Shown one piece after another: positions 37,930-46,317 of a DNA stretch of 64,000 nucleotides; position 1 is the first letter of the stretch, and every line of letters starts with the position of its first letter. The notes beneath the pieces are model-generated. The model had not been told where the DNA came from, ran no database searches, and worked only from the letters and a program-made list of their open reading frames with translations. Source of the DNA: Halomicrobium salinisoli. GTDB lineage: Archaea > Halobacteriota > Halobacteria > Halobacteriales > Haloarculaceae. The stretch spans positions 248,001 to 312,000 of the forward strand of contig NZ_CP084463.1 of assembly GCF_020405185.1 (NCBI RefSeq), in the 5' to 3' direction. The position numbers and the translations under genes were made by a program.

Positions 37930-38088
37930 CACCTGAGCGGAACCGGTCGACCGATATAAGCTTGCCTATAATACAGACTGGATGATACAATGTGGATAAT
38001 ACGTCTTAATATGGGCGGCGGCGATGCCCTCGTCGCGCGCGTTCGGGAGTGGGGTGACCTGACATCGCCGGCGGGAACGGACGGATTC

Positions 38089-38094
38089 TTATAG
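38089..38094 (+). promoter_or_regulatory. TATA box of the ACT-hom operon
   Basis: TTATAG centred about 27 bases upstream of an ATG at 38118, the start of a short leader ORF, and not upstream of the ACT gene start at 38159. The mRNA for ACT-hom would therefore carry about 41 bases of translated leader. Confidence 0.6.
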
Positions 38095-38117
38095 CACGCG
38101 CTCCGTGCTCTGCGGTA

Positions 38118-38162
38118 ATGAGCGGACCGCACGACGACTTCCGGGAGGTGAGCGGGCGATGA
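38118..38162 (+). CDS. 14-codon leader ORF carrying the Shine-Dalgarno of the ACT gene
   Basis: ATG 38118 opens MSGPHDDFREVSGR and stops at TGA 38160-38162, overlapping the ACT gene ATG by ATGA. The leader contains GGAGGTG at 38144-38150, 8 bases before the ACT start, which is a strong Shine-Dalgarno. Leaderless initiation at the promoter-proximal ATG and internal SD-dependent initiation could both operate. The peptide lacks Thr, Met and Ile, so classic amino-acid attenuation by its own codons is unlikely. Confidence 0.45.
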   Translation: MSGPHDDFREVSGR

Positions 38163-38692
38163 GCGACTCGACCGACGAGGTGCGTGCCTACACAGTCCGG
38201 CTCGAACTCGTCGACGAGCCGGGCGAGCTGCTGCGCGCGCTCGAGCCCATCGCCGACAACGGCGGCAACCTCCTCTCTATCTTCCACGAGCGGGGCAACC
38301 TCACGCCCCGCGGCCACATCCCCGTCGAGGTGGACCTGGAGGCGACGCCCGACCGCTTCGACGTCATCGTCGAGGCCCTCCAGGCGGCGGACTTCGACGT
38401 CATCCAGGCCGGCGCGGAGCGCTACGGCGAGGCGCTGACCGTCGTCCTCTCTGGCCACATCGTCAACACGGACCTCTCCGACACCCTCTCGCGGATTCGG
38501 ACCTCCAGCAACGCCACGGTGACGGACCTCTCGCTGTCCGCGCCCGAGGGCGAGGAGGACGTCTCCAGCGCGCGCCTGCGCCTGGCCACGGAACCGGGCA
38601 AGGTCGACGAGACGCTCTCCGCCGTCCGGGAGATCGCCGACGAGAAGGACCTCACCGTCGTCGAGCCGCTCGCCGCGGGTGATGCGGCATGA
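38159..38692 (+). CDS. ACT-domain regulatory protein
   Basis: A 177-residue protein with an N-terminal ACT domain (TVRLELVDEPGELLRALEPIADNGGNLLSIFHERG in parts) and a second, more divergent half (VVLSGHIVNTDLSDTLSRI). ACT domains bind amino acids. Its gene overlaps hom by 4 bases (ATGA), so it is probably the detached feedback-regulatory partner of homoserine dehydrogenase, which here lacks its own ACT domain. The start at 38159 is fixed by the Shine-Dalgarno inside the upstream leader ORF. Confidence 0.85.
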   Translation: MSDSTDEVRAYTVRLELVDEPGELLRALEPIADNGGNLLSIFHERGNLTPRGHIPVEVDLEATPDRFDVIVEALQAADFDVIQAGAERYGEALTVVLSGHIVNTDLSDTLSRIRTSSNATVTDLSLSAPEGEEDVSSARLRLATEPGKVDETLSAVREIADEKDLTVVEPLAAGDAA

Positions 38693-39639
38693 GACTCGCC
38701 GTCGTGGGCGCCGGCGCCGTCGGTAGCTCCGTGGCCGAACTGGCCGGCGAGTACGGTCACACCGTGACCGCGCTGGCCGACTCGAAGGGGGCCGTCGTCG
38801 ACCCCGACGGGATCGACGTCGAGTCCGCGCTGGCGGCCAAGCGCACGGACGGCGTCGTCGGCAGCGCCGCCCCCGAGGACGCGCTGGACGGCGAGTACGA
38901 CGTCCTCGTCGAGGCCACGCCGACGACGCTGGGCGACGCCCAGCCCGGGTTCGGCCACGTCCGGACCGCGCTGGAGCGGGACCGCCACGTCGTGCTGGCC
39001 AACAAGGGCCCCGTCGCCGAGCGCTACGGCGAGGTCATGGACCTCGAGCGAGACAGCGACGGCGAGGTGCTGTTCGAGGCCACCGTCGGCGGCGCGATGC
39101 CCGTCCTCTCGACCATCGACGACTTCGGCCCCGACCACATCACCGCGGCCCGGGGCGTGCTCAACGGCACGGCCAACTTCATCCTCTCGCGGATGGCCGC
39201 CGAGGGGCTGGACTACGAGCACGTCCTCGCCGAGGCCCAGGACCTGGGCGTCGCGGAGGCCGACCCGACCTTCGACGTCGAAGGGACCGACGCCGCCTTG
39301 AAGTGCGTCATCGTTGCGAACGTCCTCGCACAGGGCGACCGGGAGTACAGCCTCGAAGACGCCGAGGTCGAGGGGATCAGCACCATCCCGGGCAGCGCGC
39401 TGGAGCTGGCCCAGGAGGACGGCCGCACGATCCGGCTGATCGGCGAGGTCGCCGACGGCGAGGTGCGGGTCGGCCCGCGGCTCGTTCCCGAGAACGCCGC
39501 GCTCGCCGTGTCGGGCACGCGCAACATCGTCCAGTTCGAGACCGAACACGCCGGCCGGCTGAACGTCTCCGGCCGGGGCGCCGGCGGACCCGAGACCGCG
39601 ACGGCGGTGCTCGCCGACGTCGGTCGCCTCTCCGAGTGA
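38689..39639 (+). CDS. hom: Homoserine dehydrogenase
   Basis: A 316-residue enzyme reducing aspartate semialdehyde to homoserine, the branch point to threonine and methionine. The Rossmann loop VVGAGAVGSS is at 5-14, the NKGPVAERYG segment carries the catalytic Lys, and ARGVLNGTANFILSRM with AEADPTFDVEGTDAALK are family signatures. It is shorter than bacterial enzymes because the ACT domain is encoded by the preceding gene. The 203-base gap before tuf holds only promoter elements. Confidence 0.93.
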   Translation: MRLAVVGAGAVGSSVAELAGEYGHTVTALADSKGAVVDPDGIDVESALAAKRTDGVVGSAAPEDALDGEYDVLVEATPTTLGDAQPGFGHVRTALERDRHVVLANKGPVAERYGEVMDLERDSDGEVLFEATVGGAMPVLSTIDDFGPDHITAARGVLNGTANFILSRMAAEGLDYEHVLAEAQDLGVAEADPTFDVEGTDAALKCVIVANVLAQGDREYSLEDAEVEGISTIPGSALELAQEDGRTIRLIGEVADGEVRVGPRLVPENAALAVSGTRNIVQFETEHAGRLNVSGRGAGGPETATAVLADVGRLSE

Positions 39640-39811
39640 GCCCCACCGGCGACCCGTCGCCGACCCCCCGGGCTCTGTCTCGACGACGGCCCCGGTCGGT
39701 CGCCCGCCGTCGTCGGCGCAGCGTGTGACTGCGTGGCAAATCGCAAGAGGGCTCCGGGATGCCCTGTACGGGACTTCGAAATGGTTTTATGAACAACCGC
39801 GCAAAGATTCC

Positions 39812-39817
39812 GATATA
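39812..39817 (+). promoter_or_regulatory. Probable TATA box of tuf-rps10
   Basis: GATATA lies about 28 bases upstream of the tuf ATG at 39843. A second AT-rich element, TTTTAT at 39785-39790, could drive a transcript with a leader of about 30 bases. Two promoters for such a highly expressed gene would not be surprising. Confidence 0.45.
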
Positions 39818-39842
39818 GCGCCTCTGCGCGTGAGATACACCA

Positions 39843-41108
39843 ATGAGCAACGATCGCCACCAGAACCTGGCCATCATCGGCCACGTGGACCACGGGAAGA
39901 GTACGCTCGTCGGGCGACTCCTGTACGAGACGGGATCCGTCCCCGAGCACGTCATCGAACAGCACAAGGAAGAAGCCGAGGAGAAGGGCAAGGGCGGATT
40001 CGAGTTCGCCTACGTCATGGACAACCTCGCCGAGGAGCGTGAGCGCGGGGTCACCATCGACATCGCCCACCAGGAGTTCAGCACGGACACCTACGACTTC
40101 ACCATCGTCGACTGTCCGGGCCACCGCGACTTCGTGAAGAACATGATCACGGGCGCGTCCCAGGCCGACAACGCCGTCCTCGTCGTCGCCGCTGACGACG
40201 GCGTCGCGCCCCAGACCCAGGAGCACGTCTTCCTGGCCCGCACGCTCGGCATCGGCGAGCTCATCATCGGCGTCAACAAGATGGACCTCGTCGACTACGG
40301 CGAGTCCGACTACAACCAGGTCGTCGAAGAGGTCAAGGACCTCCTCAACCAGGTCCGCTTCGACACCGAGAACGCGAAGTTCATCCCGATCTCCGCGTTC
40401 GAGGGCGACAACGTCGCCGAGGCCTCCGACAACATGGGCTGGTACGACGGCGAGACCCTGCTCGAGGCCCTCAACGACCTGCCCGAGCCGGAGCCGCCGA
40501 CGGACGCCCCGCTGCGCCTGCCGATTCAGGACGTCTACACGATCGACGGTATCGGTACCGTCCCGGTCGGCCGCGTCGAGACCGGTCTCCTGAACACGGG
40601 CGACAACGTCAGCTTCCAGCCGTCCGACGTCGGTGGCGAGGTCAAGACCATCGAGATGCACCACGAGGAGGTGCCCCAGGCCGAGCCCGGTGACAACGTC
40701 GGGTTCAACGTCCGCGGCATCGGCAAGGACGACATCCGCCGTGGCGACGTCTGTGGCCCGGCCGACGACCCGCCGACGGTCGCCGAGACCTTCCAGGCGC
40801 AGGTCGTCGTCATGCAGCACCCGAGCGTGATCACGGCCGGTTACACGCCGGTCTTCCACGCCCACACGGCACAGGTCGCCTGTACGATCGAGTCCATCGA
40901 TCAGAAGATCGACCCCTCCTCCGGCGAGGTCGCCGAGGAGAACCCGGACTTCATCCAGAACGGCGACGCCGCCGTCGTCACGGTCCGGCCCCAGAAGCCG
41001 CTCAGCATCGAGCCGTCGAGCGAGATTCCCGAACTCGGGAGCTTCGCCATCCGCGACATGGGTCAGACCATCGCCGCCGGCAAGGTCCTGAGCGTCGACG
41101 AGCGATAA
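39843..41108 (+). CDS. tuf: Translation elongation factor EF-1A
   Basis: A 421-residue GTPase delivering aminoacyl-tRNA. G1 GHVDHGKS is at 13-20, G3 DCPGHRDF, G4 NKMD; the later beta-barrel domains include VGRVETGLL and the C-terminal [13 protein letters not shown]. Full length. Rps10 begins 3 bases after the stop, the usual archaeal tuf-rps10 pair. Confidence 0.97.
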   Translation: MSNDRHQNLAIIGHVDHGKSTLVGRLLYETGSVPEHVIEQHKEEAEEKGKGGFEFAYVMDNLAEERERGVTIDIAHQEFSTDTYDFTIVDCPGHRDFVKNMITGASQADNAVLVVAADDGVAPQTQEHVFLARTLGIGELIIGVNKMDLVDYGESDYNQVVEEVKDLLNQVRFDTENAKFIPISAFEGDNVAEASDNMGWYDGETLLEALNDLPEPEPPTDAPLRLPIQDVYTIDGIGTVPVGRVETGLLNTGDNVSFQPSDVGGEVKTIEMHHEEVPQAEPGDNVGFNVRGIGKDDIRRGDVCGPADDPPTVAETFQAQVVVMQHPSVITAGYTPVFHAHTAQVACTIESIDQKIDPSSGEVAEENPDFIQNGDAAVVTVRPQKPLSIEPSSEIPELGSFAIRDMGQTIAAGKVLSVDER

Positions 41109-41111
41109 CGC

Positions 41112-41420
41112 ATGCAGCAGGCACGCGTCCGTCTCGCGGGCACGAGTCCCGAGGACCTCGACGACATCACCGAGGACGTCCGGGACATCGCCAACAAGAC
41201 CGGGGTCGAACTCTCCGGTCCGGTCCCGCTCCCGACGAAGACGCTCGAAGTTCCCACCCGCAAGTCCCCCGACGGTGAGGGGACCGCGACGTGGGAGCAC
41301 TGGGAGATGCGCGTCCACAAGCGCCTCATCGACATCGACGCCGACGAACGGGCGCTGCGCCAGCTGATGCGCATCCAGGTCCCGAACGACGTCTCGATCG
41401 AGATCGTCCTCGAGGACTGA
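41112..41420 (+). CDS. rps10: Ribosomal protein uS10
   Basis: A 102-residue uS10 with conserved [20 protein letters not shown] and [20 protein letters not shown]. Its last codon plus stop (GAC TGA) is also the first GACTGA unit of the hairpin array that follows, so array and gene end overlap. Confidence 0.97.
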   Translation: MQQARVRLAGTSPEDLDDITEDVRDIANKTGVELSGPVPLPTKTLEVPTRKSPDGEGTATWEHWEMRVHKRLIDIDADERALRQLMRIQVPNDVSIEIVLED

Positions 41421-41536
41421 GTGGAATCTCCGATTCCACGAGGGTCGAGGCGCGCCCTTCGGGCGTGACTCGGGACTGAGCAAACTCGAACGGGTTTGCG
41501 AAGGTCGGAAGACGCCGTCGCGTCTTCCGGGACTGA
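41415..41536. repeat. Tandem two-hairpin units downstream of rps10
   Basis: GACTGA occurs at 41415, 41474 and 41531, a period of 57-59 bases. Each unit is GACTGA, hairpin A, linker CGARGGTCG, hairpin B, and then the next GACTGA. Unit 1: A gtggaat/attccac (41421-41439), linker 41439-41447, B cgcgccc/gggcgtg (41451-41467). Unit 2: A gcaaac/gtttgc (41480-41499), linker 41499-41507, B ggaagacg/cgtcttcc (41507-41528). Linkers are conserved whereas stem sequences are unrelated but paired, the mark of a structure-conserved element. The same linker and order occur at 10894-10944. Confidence 0.8.
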
Positions 41537-41557
41537 TCGCGGTCGGTTGCAGCACCC

Positions 41558-41603
41558 GGGGCGCGCCGCGCGCCCCGGCCTGAACCCGCCGCGGCCGCGG
41601 GTT
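41558..41603. repeat. Two further GC-rich hairpins
   Basis: Perfect inverted repeats at 41558-41576 (ggggcgcg/cgcgcccc) and 41583-41603 (aacccgc/gcgggtt) continue the structured stretch after rps10. From 41604 to 41853 I see no gene, only sequence leading to the tRNA-Ala promoter. Confidence 0.5.
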
Positions 41604-41853
41604 CGACCGCTGTATGCTCGCTCGCAGAGGCCATCGAACTTCGATCGCCTCTCACCGCCTCTCCGGGCGACGAACGACGACGTACTATTTGTGACACCAC
41701 TCTCCAGTGGCCTCTCTGCGGCGTTCTGATCGACTACTCGACGTCTCAGTGGCCGCAGTGTCCAGAGCCGATCGGTGCGGTATCCGACACGGTGCCCCAC
41801 ACGCGCTGGAGAACGGAAGCCTCAAGTACGACTCGCCCGGTACGATTGGATGC

Positions 41854-41925
41854 GGGCTCGTAGATCAGTGGCAGATCGCTTCCTTCGCAAGGAAGAGGCC
41901 CCGGGTTCAAATCCCGGCGAGTCCA
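41854..41925 (+). tRNA. tRNA-Ala(CGC)
   Basis: A 72-base tRNA with acceptor GGGCTCG/CGAGTCC (one G-U pair), D-arm GATC/GATC, anticodon stem CTTCC/GGAAG around TTCGCAA (anticodon CGC) and T-arm CCGGGTTCAAATCCCGG; the discriminator is A and CCA is not encoded. GC content, codon use and gene types change directly downstream, so its 3' end is a likely attachment site for the island. No second copy of its 3' end is visible in the window. Confidence 0.93.
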
Positions 41926-42102
41926 TAACACGGATTCTTCCTCGCGAATTATCCGGTTAGTCGCCGGTAGAGTTGTTCTCCCGAGTAGTTACTCGAAGTG
42001 GACCAGTGGAAAGAGAGCCGTCTCAGATCGAATTACTGCGGATGCATTAGTCGCCCCGTCACGCCCGGCGATTCTCGCGAAGGAAGCGCGAGGTGGTCGG
42101 CC

Positions 42103-42711
42103 ATGAGTCGAAGTGGCGATACCACCGATTCAGCGGGAACTGACGAGACGGATATGTCAGACGATGACGAGGACGATGGTCCACCACCAGAGACAGTCGA
42201 GACACTCGCGCGGCGTCTCGACGCCCTCTCTACCCAGACCGAGAATCTCCGCGAGAGCCTCCGGGAGGCACGTGAGGAACGTGCGGAGCTTCGCGAAGAG
42301 GTAGAGTCGCTCCGCTCCGAGAACGCCGAGCTGCGCCGAGAGCTGGAACGCCTCGATGCCCGTACTGATCTACTGGAACTCGTCGAGAGTGCCGACTCGA
42401 TGGATGCAGATCAACGGGCCACCGCTCTCGTCCAGCATCTGCAACGAGCCGCTGAGCGCCAGCGTGAGCGTGGTGGGCTGGCCCGAGCCTCTGTGAGCCG
42501 TGAGGAGGCAGAGACCGCACTGCACCACCCTGACGTGGATCGTACGACGATCTACGACGATATGCGCCGTGCGGTCCGCTTTGTCGGGAACGAAGACGTT
42601 CTCTGGTACGACAGTGACACCGGCGGAGAGTCCCGGCTCAAGCTTGATCTTGAGGCTGGCGAGTTGCCGTCGGGCATCACCGGGCGATCCAACGACCACA
42701 GGGGGCGGTAA
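42103..42711 (+). CDS. Coiled-coil protein with C-terminal helical domain
   Basis: A 202-residue very acidic protein. Residues about 30-95 form a long coiled coil (LARRLDALSTQTENL, REEVESLRSENAEL, RRELERLDARTD), followed by a domain near 130-185 with the look of a winged helix (SVSREEAETALHHPDVDRTTIYDDMRRAVRF). ATG 42103 is preceded by a GAGGTGG Shine-Dalgarno about 8 bases upstream; a GTG at 41998 is in frame but gives a poor N-terminus. It precedes an MCM gene and a palindrome lies 2 bases after its stop, so a role in replication or partition of the element is plausible. Confidence 0.6.
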   Translation: MSRSGDTTDSAGTDETDMSDDDEDDGPPPETVETLARRLDALSTQTENLRESLREAREERAELREEVESLRSENAELRRELERLDARTDLLELVESADSMDADQRATALVQHLQRAAERQRERGGLARASVSREEAETALHHPDVDRTTIYDDMRRAVRFVGNEDVLWYDSDTGGESRLKLDLEAGELPSGITGRSNDHRGR

Positions 42712-42712
42712 C

Positions 42713-42727
42713 TGTGGAGCCTCCACA
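42713..42727. promoter_or_regulatory. Palindrome TGTGGAGCCTCCACA, copy 1
   Basis: A perfect 7-base inverted repeat around one C, placed just after the coiled-coil gene stop. An identical copy is 190 bases downstream at the mcm start. Two exact copies bracketing the intergenic region suggest a binding site for an element-encoded protein. Confidence 0.6.
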
Positions 42728-42902
42728 ACACTGCTGGGAGGGGAAGCCCCCACCACCAGCGAGTGGATTCAGCAACGGCCGCTGAATCCCGAGAATTTGC
42801 ACGGTAGAGTGGTATGTAAGCATCGGTCGGTTAGCTAATGGTATGCTCGCAAACCGCTCGCACCGCTCGCACCGGACGGCAATCACACCACGTCAGAGGT
42901 GT

Positions 42903-42917
42903 TGTGGAGCCTCCACA
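42903..42917. promoter_or_regulatory. Palindrome TGTGGAGCCTCCACA, copy 2
   Basis: Identical to copy 1 and ending 10 bases before the mcm ATG at 42928, where a bound protein would block transcription start. Operator or initiator-binding (iteron-like) roles are both possible. The DNA between the copies (42728-42902) holds no gene that I can support. Confidence 0.6.
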
Positions 42918-42927
42918 GATTCCACAC

Positions 42928-44970
42928 ATGACAACCCAACACGAACTCATCGACCGGCTGATAGAACTGTACCGGAAATACTACCGCGAGGAGGTTGGTC
43001 ACCTCGCCGAGCACTACCCGCAGGAGCAGCAGTCGCTACACGTCGACTACGCCGACGTCTTTCGGCTTGATCCGGAAATCGCCGACGACCTGATCAACCA
43101 CCCCGAGAAGATGCTTCGGCACTTCGAGGAGGCGCTCGCCCTCTTTGATCTCCCGATTCAGGTTGACCTCTCTGACGCACACGTCCGCGTTTACAACCTT
43201 CCAGAGTCGCTGGATGTGAGCGAGGTGAGCCGACACAACAACATCGGACGGCTGCTTGACGTGCGAGGCCAGGTCTCCAAGGTCTCGAAGGTCAAGCCGA
43301 AGGTCGTCGAGGCGAGCTTCGAGTGCCAACGGTGTGGTACGATCACCGACGTCCCTCAGGTGGGTGAGAACTTTCAGGAACCTCACCAATGTCAGGGCTG
43401 CGAACGGCAAGGGCCATTCGAGCTGGAACCCTCAGAGAGCGAGTGGATTAACCACCAGTACATGCGTCTCCAGCAGCCCCCAGAACGGACCAGCGGCGGA
43501 AATGCCCAGTCTGTCGATGTGCACCTCCAGAATGATCTCACCGACGAGGTCCAAGCCGGCGACCGGGTTACTCTCACCGGAACGCTGGATATTGAGGTGC
43601 CTGGGAGCGAACAGACGACGACGTTCGATACCGAGATCGACGGGTGCTCGGTCGTCCGAGAGGAGAGCGACTACGAGGACATAGGGGTTGATAAGCACTT
43701 GGCGGAGATCAAGCGTATCGCCAACGGTGAGCGGGGTGATCCGTACGAGCTCCTCGTCGACAGTATCAACCCCAAGCACCAGGGAGACGAGACGGTCAAG
43801 CTGGCGATCGCGCTCCAGTTGTTCGGTGGCTGGGCACACGAACACCCCGACGGGAGCCGTGACCGTGGTGATAGTCACATCCTGCTTCTGGGCGATCCCG
43901 GTTGCGGCAAGTCGACGTTCCTCCGTGCTGTCGATCAGTTGGCACCGCGTTCGACCTATGCTTCAGGGAAGGGAGCATCGAAATCCGGCATGACGGCGGC
44001 CGCTGTACCCGACGAATTCGGTGATAGAGAGTGGGGGCTGGAAGCTGGTGCCTTGGTTCTCGCTGATGGAGGTATGGCCTGCGTCGACGAAATCGACAAG
44101 ATGCAACCCGACGCAGTCTCGTCGATGCATGGTGCTCTGGAGAGCCAGCAGGTTCACGTGAACAAGGCGGGCATCAACGCGACATTGAACGCCCGGACGG
44201 CTCTTCTGGCAGCTGGCAATCCCGAAAACGGACGATTCGAGTCGTTCAGGCCGAAGGCAGAGCAAATCGATCTCTCGCCGACGCTCATGTCGCGGTTCGA
44301 CCTGATGTTCATGGTCAGCGACAATCCCGACGAGGATCGAGATCGGGAAGTCATTGACCACATGATCCGGTCACGCCGGGCCGCCGCGAAGCACACCCTG
44401 GGTGGGGAGATGACCGACGACGAACGTGACCGGGTAGAGCCTGCTATCTCCCCTGACGTCCTTAGGGCCTACATCGCTCATGCCAAGGAAACCTGTTTCC
44501 CGATTCTGGAGGACGGAGAGGCTGCTCAACGGCTCCGCGAGTATTTCGTCTCGTTCCGCAATGCGAATCAGGACGACGACAATCCCGTCCCCATTACCTA
44601 CCGACAGGAACAGGCAATCGAACGACTGGCCGAGGCCAGCGCTCGAGTCCGCCTGTCGGACACAGTTGAACTAGAGGACGTCGAACGGGCCGTAGATCTC
44701 GTAGAAACGTCGATGCGTCAGGTCGGGTACGACCCGGAGACTGACCAGTTCGACGTCGACATGATCGAGACGGGGCAGTCGAAGAGCCAGCGGGAGCGTC
44801 GCGAGCGATTACTGGACTGGATAGAGGAGAACAACGGTGTCACGTCAACGGCTCTCGTCGAAGACGCTGCTGATCAGGGACTGGATCCAGACGCAGTTGA
44901 GGACGATGTTCGTACTCTACTGGACGACGGTCGGATCTACGAACTTGATGGGGTCCTCCGGGTGACCTGA
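42928..44970 (+). CDS. mcm: Element-encoded MCM replicative helicase
   Basis: A 680-residue full-length archaeal MCM. The N-terminal part has the zinc site C133/C136 and C155/C158. The AAA+ core has Walker A GDPGCGKST (322-330), Walker B CVDEID (385-390), the NPENGRF sensor region and the arginine finger SRFD (455-458). A C-terminal winged helix (about 610-680) is present. All catalytic residues look intact. Lower GC and accessory neighbours mark it as an extra copy belonging to a mobile element. ATG 42928 gives the standard MCM N-terminus; the longer frame crosses the palindrome. It probably unwinds DNA at the element's own origin. Confidence 0.9.
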   Translation: MTTQHELIDRLIELYRKYYREEVGHLAEHYPQEQQSLHVDYADVFRLDPEIADDLINHPEKMLRHFEEALALFDLPIQVDLSDAHVRVYNLPESLDVSEVSRHNNIGRLLDVRGQVSKVSKVKPKVVEASFECQRCGTITDVPQVGENFQEPHQCQGCERQGPFELEPSESEWINHQYMRLQQPPERTSGGNAQSVDVHLQNDLTDEVQAGDRVTLTGTLDIEVPGSEQTTTFDTEIDGCSVVREESDYEDIGVDKHLAEIKRIANGERGDPYELLVDSINPKHQGDETVKLAIALQLFGGWAHEHPDGSRDRGDSHILLLGDPGCGKSTFLRAVDQLAPRSTYASGKGASKSGMTAAAVPDEFGDREWGLEAGALVLADGGMACVDEIDKMQPDAVSSMHGALESQQVHVNKAGINATLNARTALLAAGNPENGRFESFRPKAEQIDLSPTLMSRFDLMFMVSDNPDEDRDREVIDHMIRSRRAAAKHTLGGEMTDDERDRVEPAISPDVLRAYIAHAKETCFPILEDGEAAQRLREYFVSFRNANQDDDNPVPITYRQEQAIERLAEASARVRLSDTVELEDVERAVDLVETSMRQVGYDPETDQFDVDMIETGQSKSQRERRERLLDWIEENNGVTSTALVEDAADQGLDPDAVEDDVRTLLDDGRIYELDGVLRVT

Positions 44971-45192
44971 TCTAATCTCTGCTTTTCCAGCACTGCCGCT
45001 TCCAGGTTCTACTTGGGAACCGGTTTTCTGCTCCGTCTGGTTAGCAGGGAACCTCGACGAACTCTCTGGACTACTTTCATTACGCTCTCCCCAGTTTCAT
45101 GTGCTGGCATCCACTACACACACCTGAAAGGCAAGAAACTAATGGGAGTACGTAAACTCGCAAACTAACCCGAACCACACGAGGGTCCGATC

Positions 45193-46311
45193 GTGGAAGA
45201 CTCCAACCTGTACCAGTTCACCGACCTCGAAACCCTAGACACGCTATACGCGTGGGCCAACGAGGCAATCGAGCAGGAGGAGAACCCGGTTCGGTCGCTT
45301 ACGTTCATCGCAGAGGAGAACCCGAAGCAGATTTTCACGAGCAACACGCCTACCGGATTCTCCGTCGAGATAGAGGACCGTGAGGAGTTCTTGCAGATCG
45401 ACCTGACGCGCCGAATCAAAGGATCTGGTGAGGACTACAACGAAGACGGCTACAAGTTCCTCTCGGGGACGGTCTACGTCTTTAACCACAACGACACGGA
45501 AGCCTACACCGCTTTCGCCGTTTCCGACCGGGAGTTCTTCAACCAAGCTGTCCGCAGATACATCCAGGCGCTCCCACCGACTGTCTCAACTTCGTTCCTC
45601 TCCACTGACGAACTCCAACAGCTCCTGAACAAGTTGAACGACGATATCAACGGCAACTTCTACGTGACAAAGGGGGTGACCAAATCCCCCGACGGCGACA
45701 CCGAAGTCAAATACTTCGACAACAGCCGATATTTCGACCTGTTCAACATCGAGGAAGTCAGCCAGCAGAACTATTATGTCGATAAGGTCGAGTTTGAGCT
45801 CCGGCAGTCCAGACACGAGTTCCGTGGGCAACTCTCCCGGATAGGGGCCTCGCGTTACGTGAGTGGCAACCAAAGCATCTACTTCAAGAAGATCCTTCCG
45901 AACCTGGCGACACTCCTCTCGGCGAAAGGCGACCTGTTCAACGACAAAGCCCGAGAATACGGTTCCCGAGAAGCCGAAACGATAGAGATCATCTACGACG
46001 AGGGGGCGATCAAAGGACGCGAAGAGAACGTCCGCCTGATCAACGCGCTGGAGGGACTCAAACGCTCCTCGATTACCGTTTATCACAAGAACCCGTACAT
46101 GCATGCATCGATCCTGGACTACGAAGACGGGACGAACGCAGACGTCTTCCTCACCTCTGATCGCCGCGTGAGTATCGTACCCGGATTCAATGCTTCCCGG
46201 AAGTCTCTGTCTCGGATCTGCGACCGAATCAATCAGGGGTTCCTTGAGGGGAATGTCTCCGAAGGGGAAGACCGGAGCAAGGACCCCGAGGAGTATTTTG
46301 TTGAGGGGTGA
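45193..46311 (+). CDS. Unrecognised protein, gene 1 of a three-gene cluster
   Basis: A 372-residue soluble protein that I cannot place in a family. The N-terminal half is alpha/beta and acidic. The C-terminal third contains ENVRLINALEGLKRSSITVY followed by HKNPYMHASILDYEDG and DVFLTSDRRVSIVPGF; the HASILDY segment loosely recalls PLD-type HxK motifs, but the Lys is absent. The start is GTG 45193. The next gene begins 6 bases after its stop, so they are co-transcribed. The 222-base region upstream (44971-45192) has no gene. Confidence 0.6.
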   Translation: MEDSNLYQFTDLETLDTLYAWANEAIEQEENPVRSLTFIAEENPKQIFTSNTPTGFSVEIEDREEFLQIDLTRRIKGSGEDYNEDGYKFLSGTVYVFNHNDTEAYTAFAVSDREFFNQAVRRYIQALPPTVSTSFLSTDELQQLLNKLNDDINGNFYVTKGVTKSPDGDTEVKYFDNSRYFDLFNIEEVSQQNYYVDKVEFELRQSRHEFRGQLSRIGASRYVSGNQSIYFKKILPNLATLLSAKGDLFNDKAREYGSREAETIEIIYDEGAIKGREENVRLINALEGLKRSSITVYHKNPYMHASILDYEDGTNADVFLTSDRRVSIVPGFNASRKSLSRICDRINQGFLEGNVSEGEDRSKDPEEYFVEG

Positions 46312-46317
46312 CTGGAG

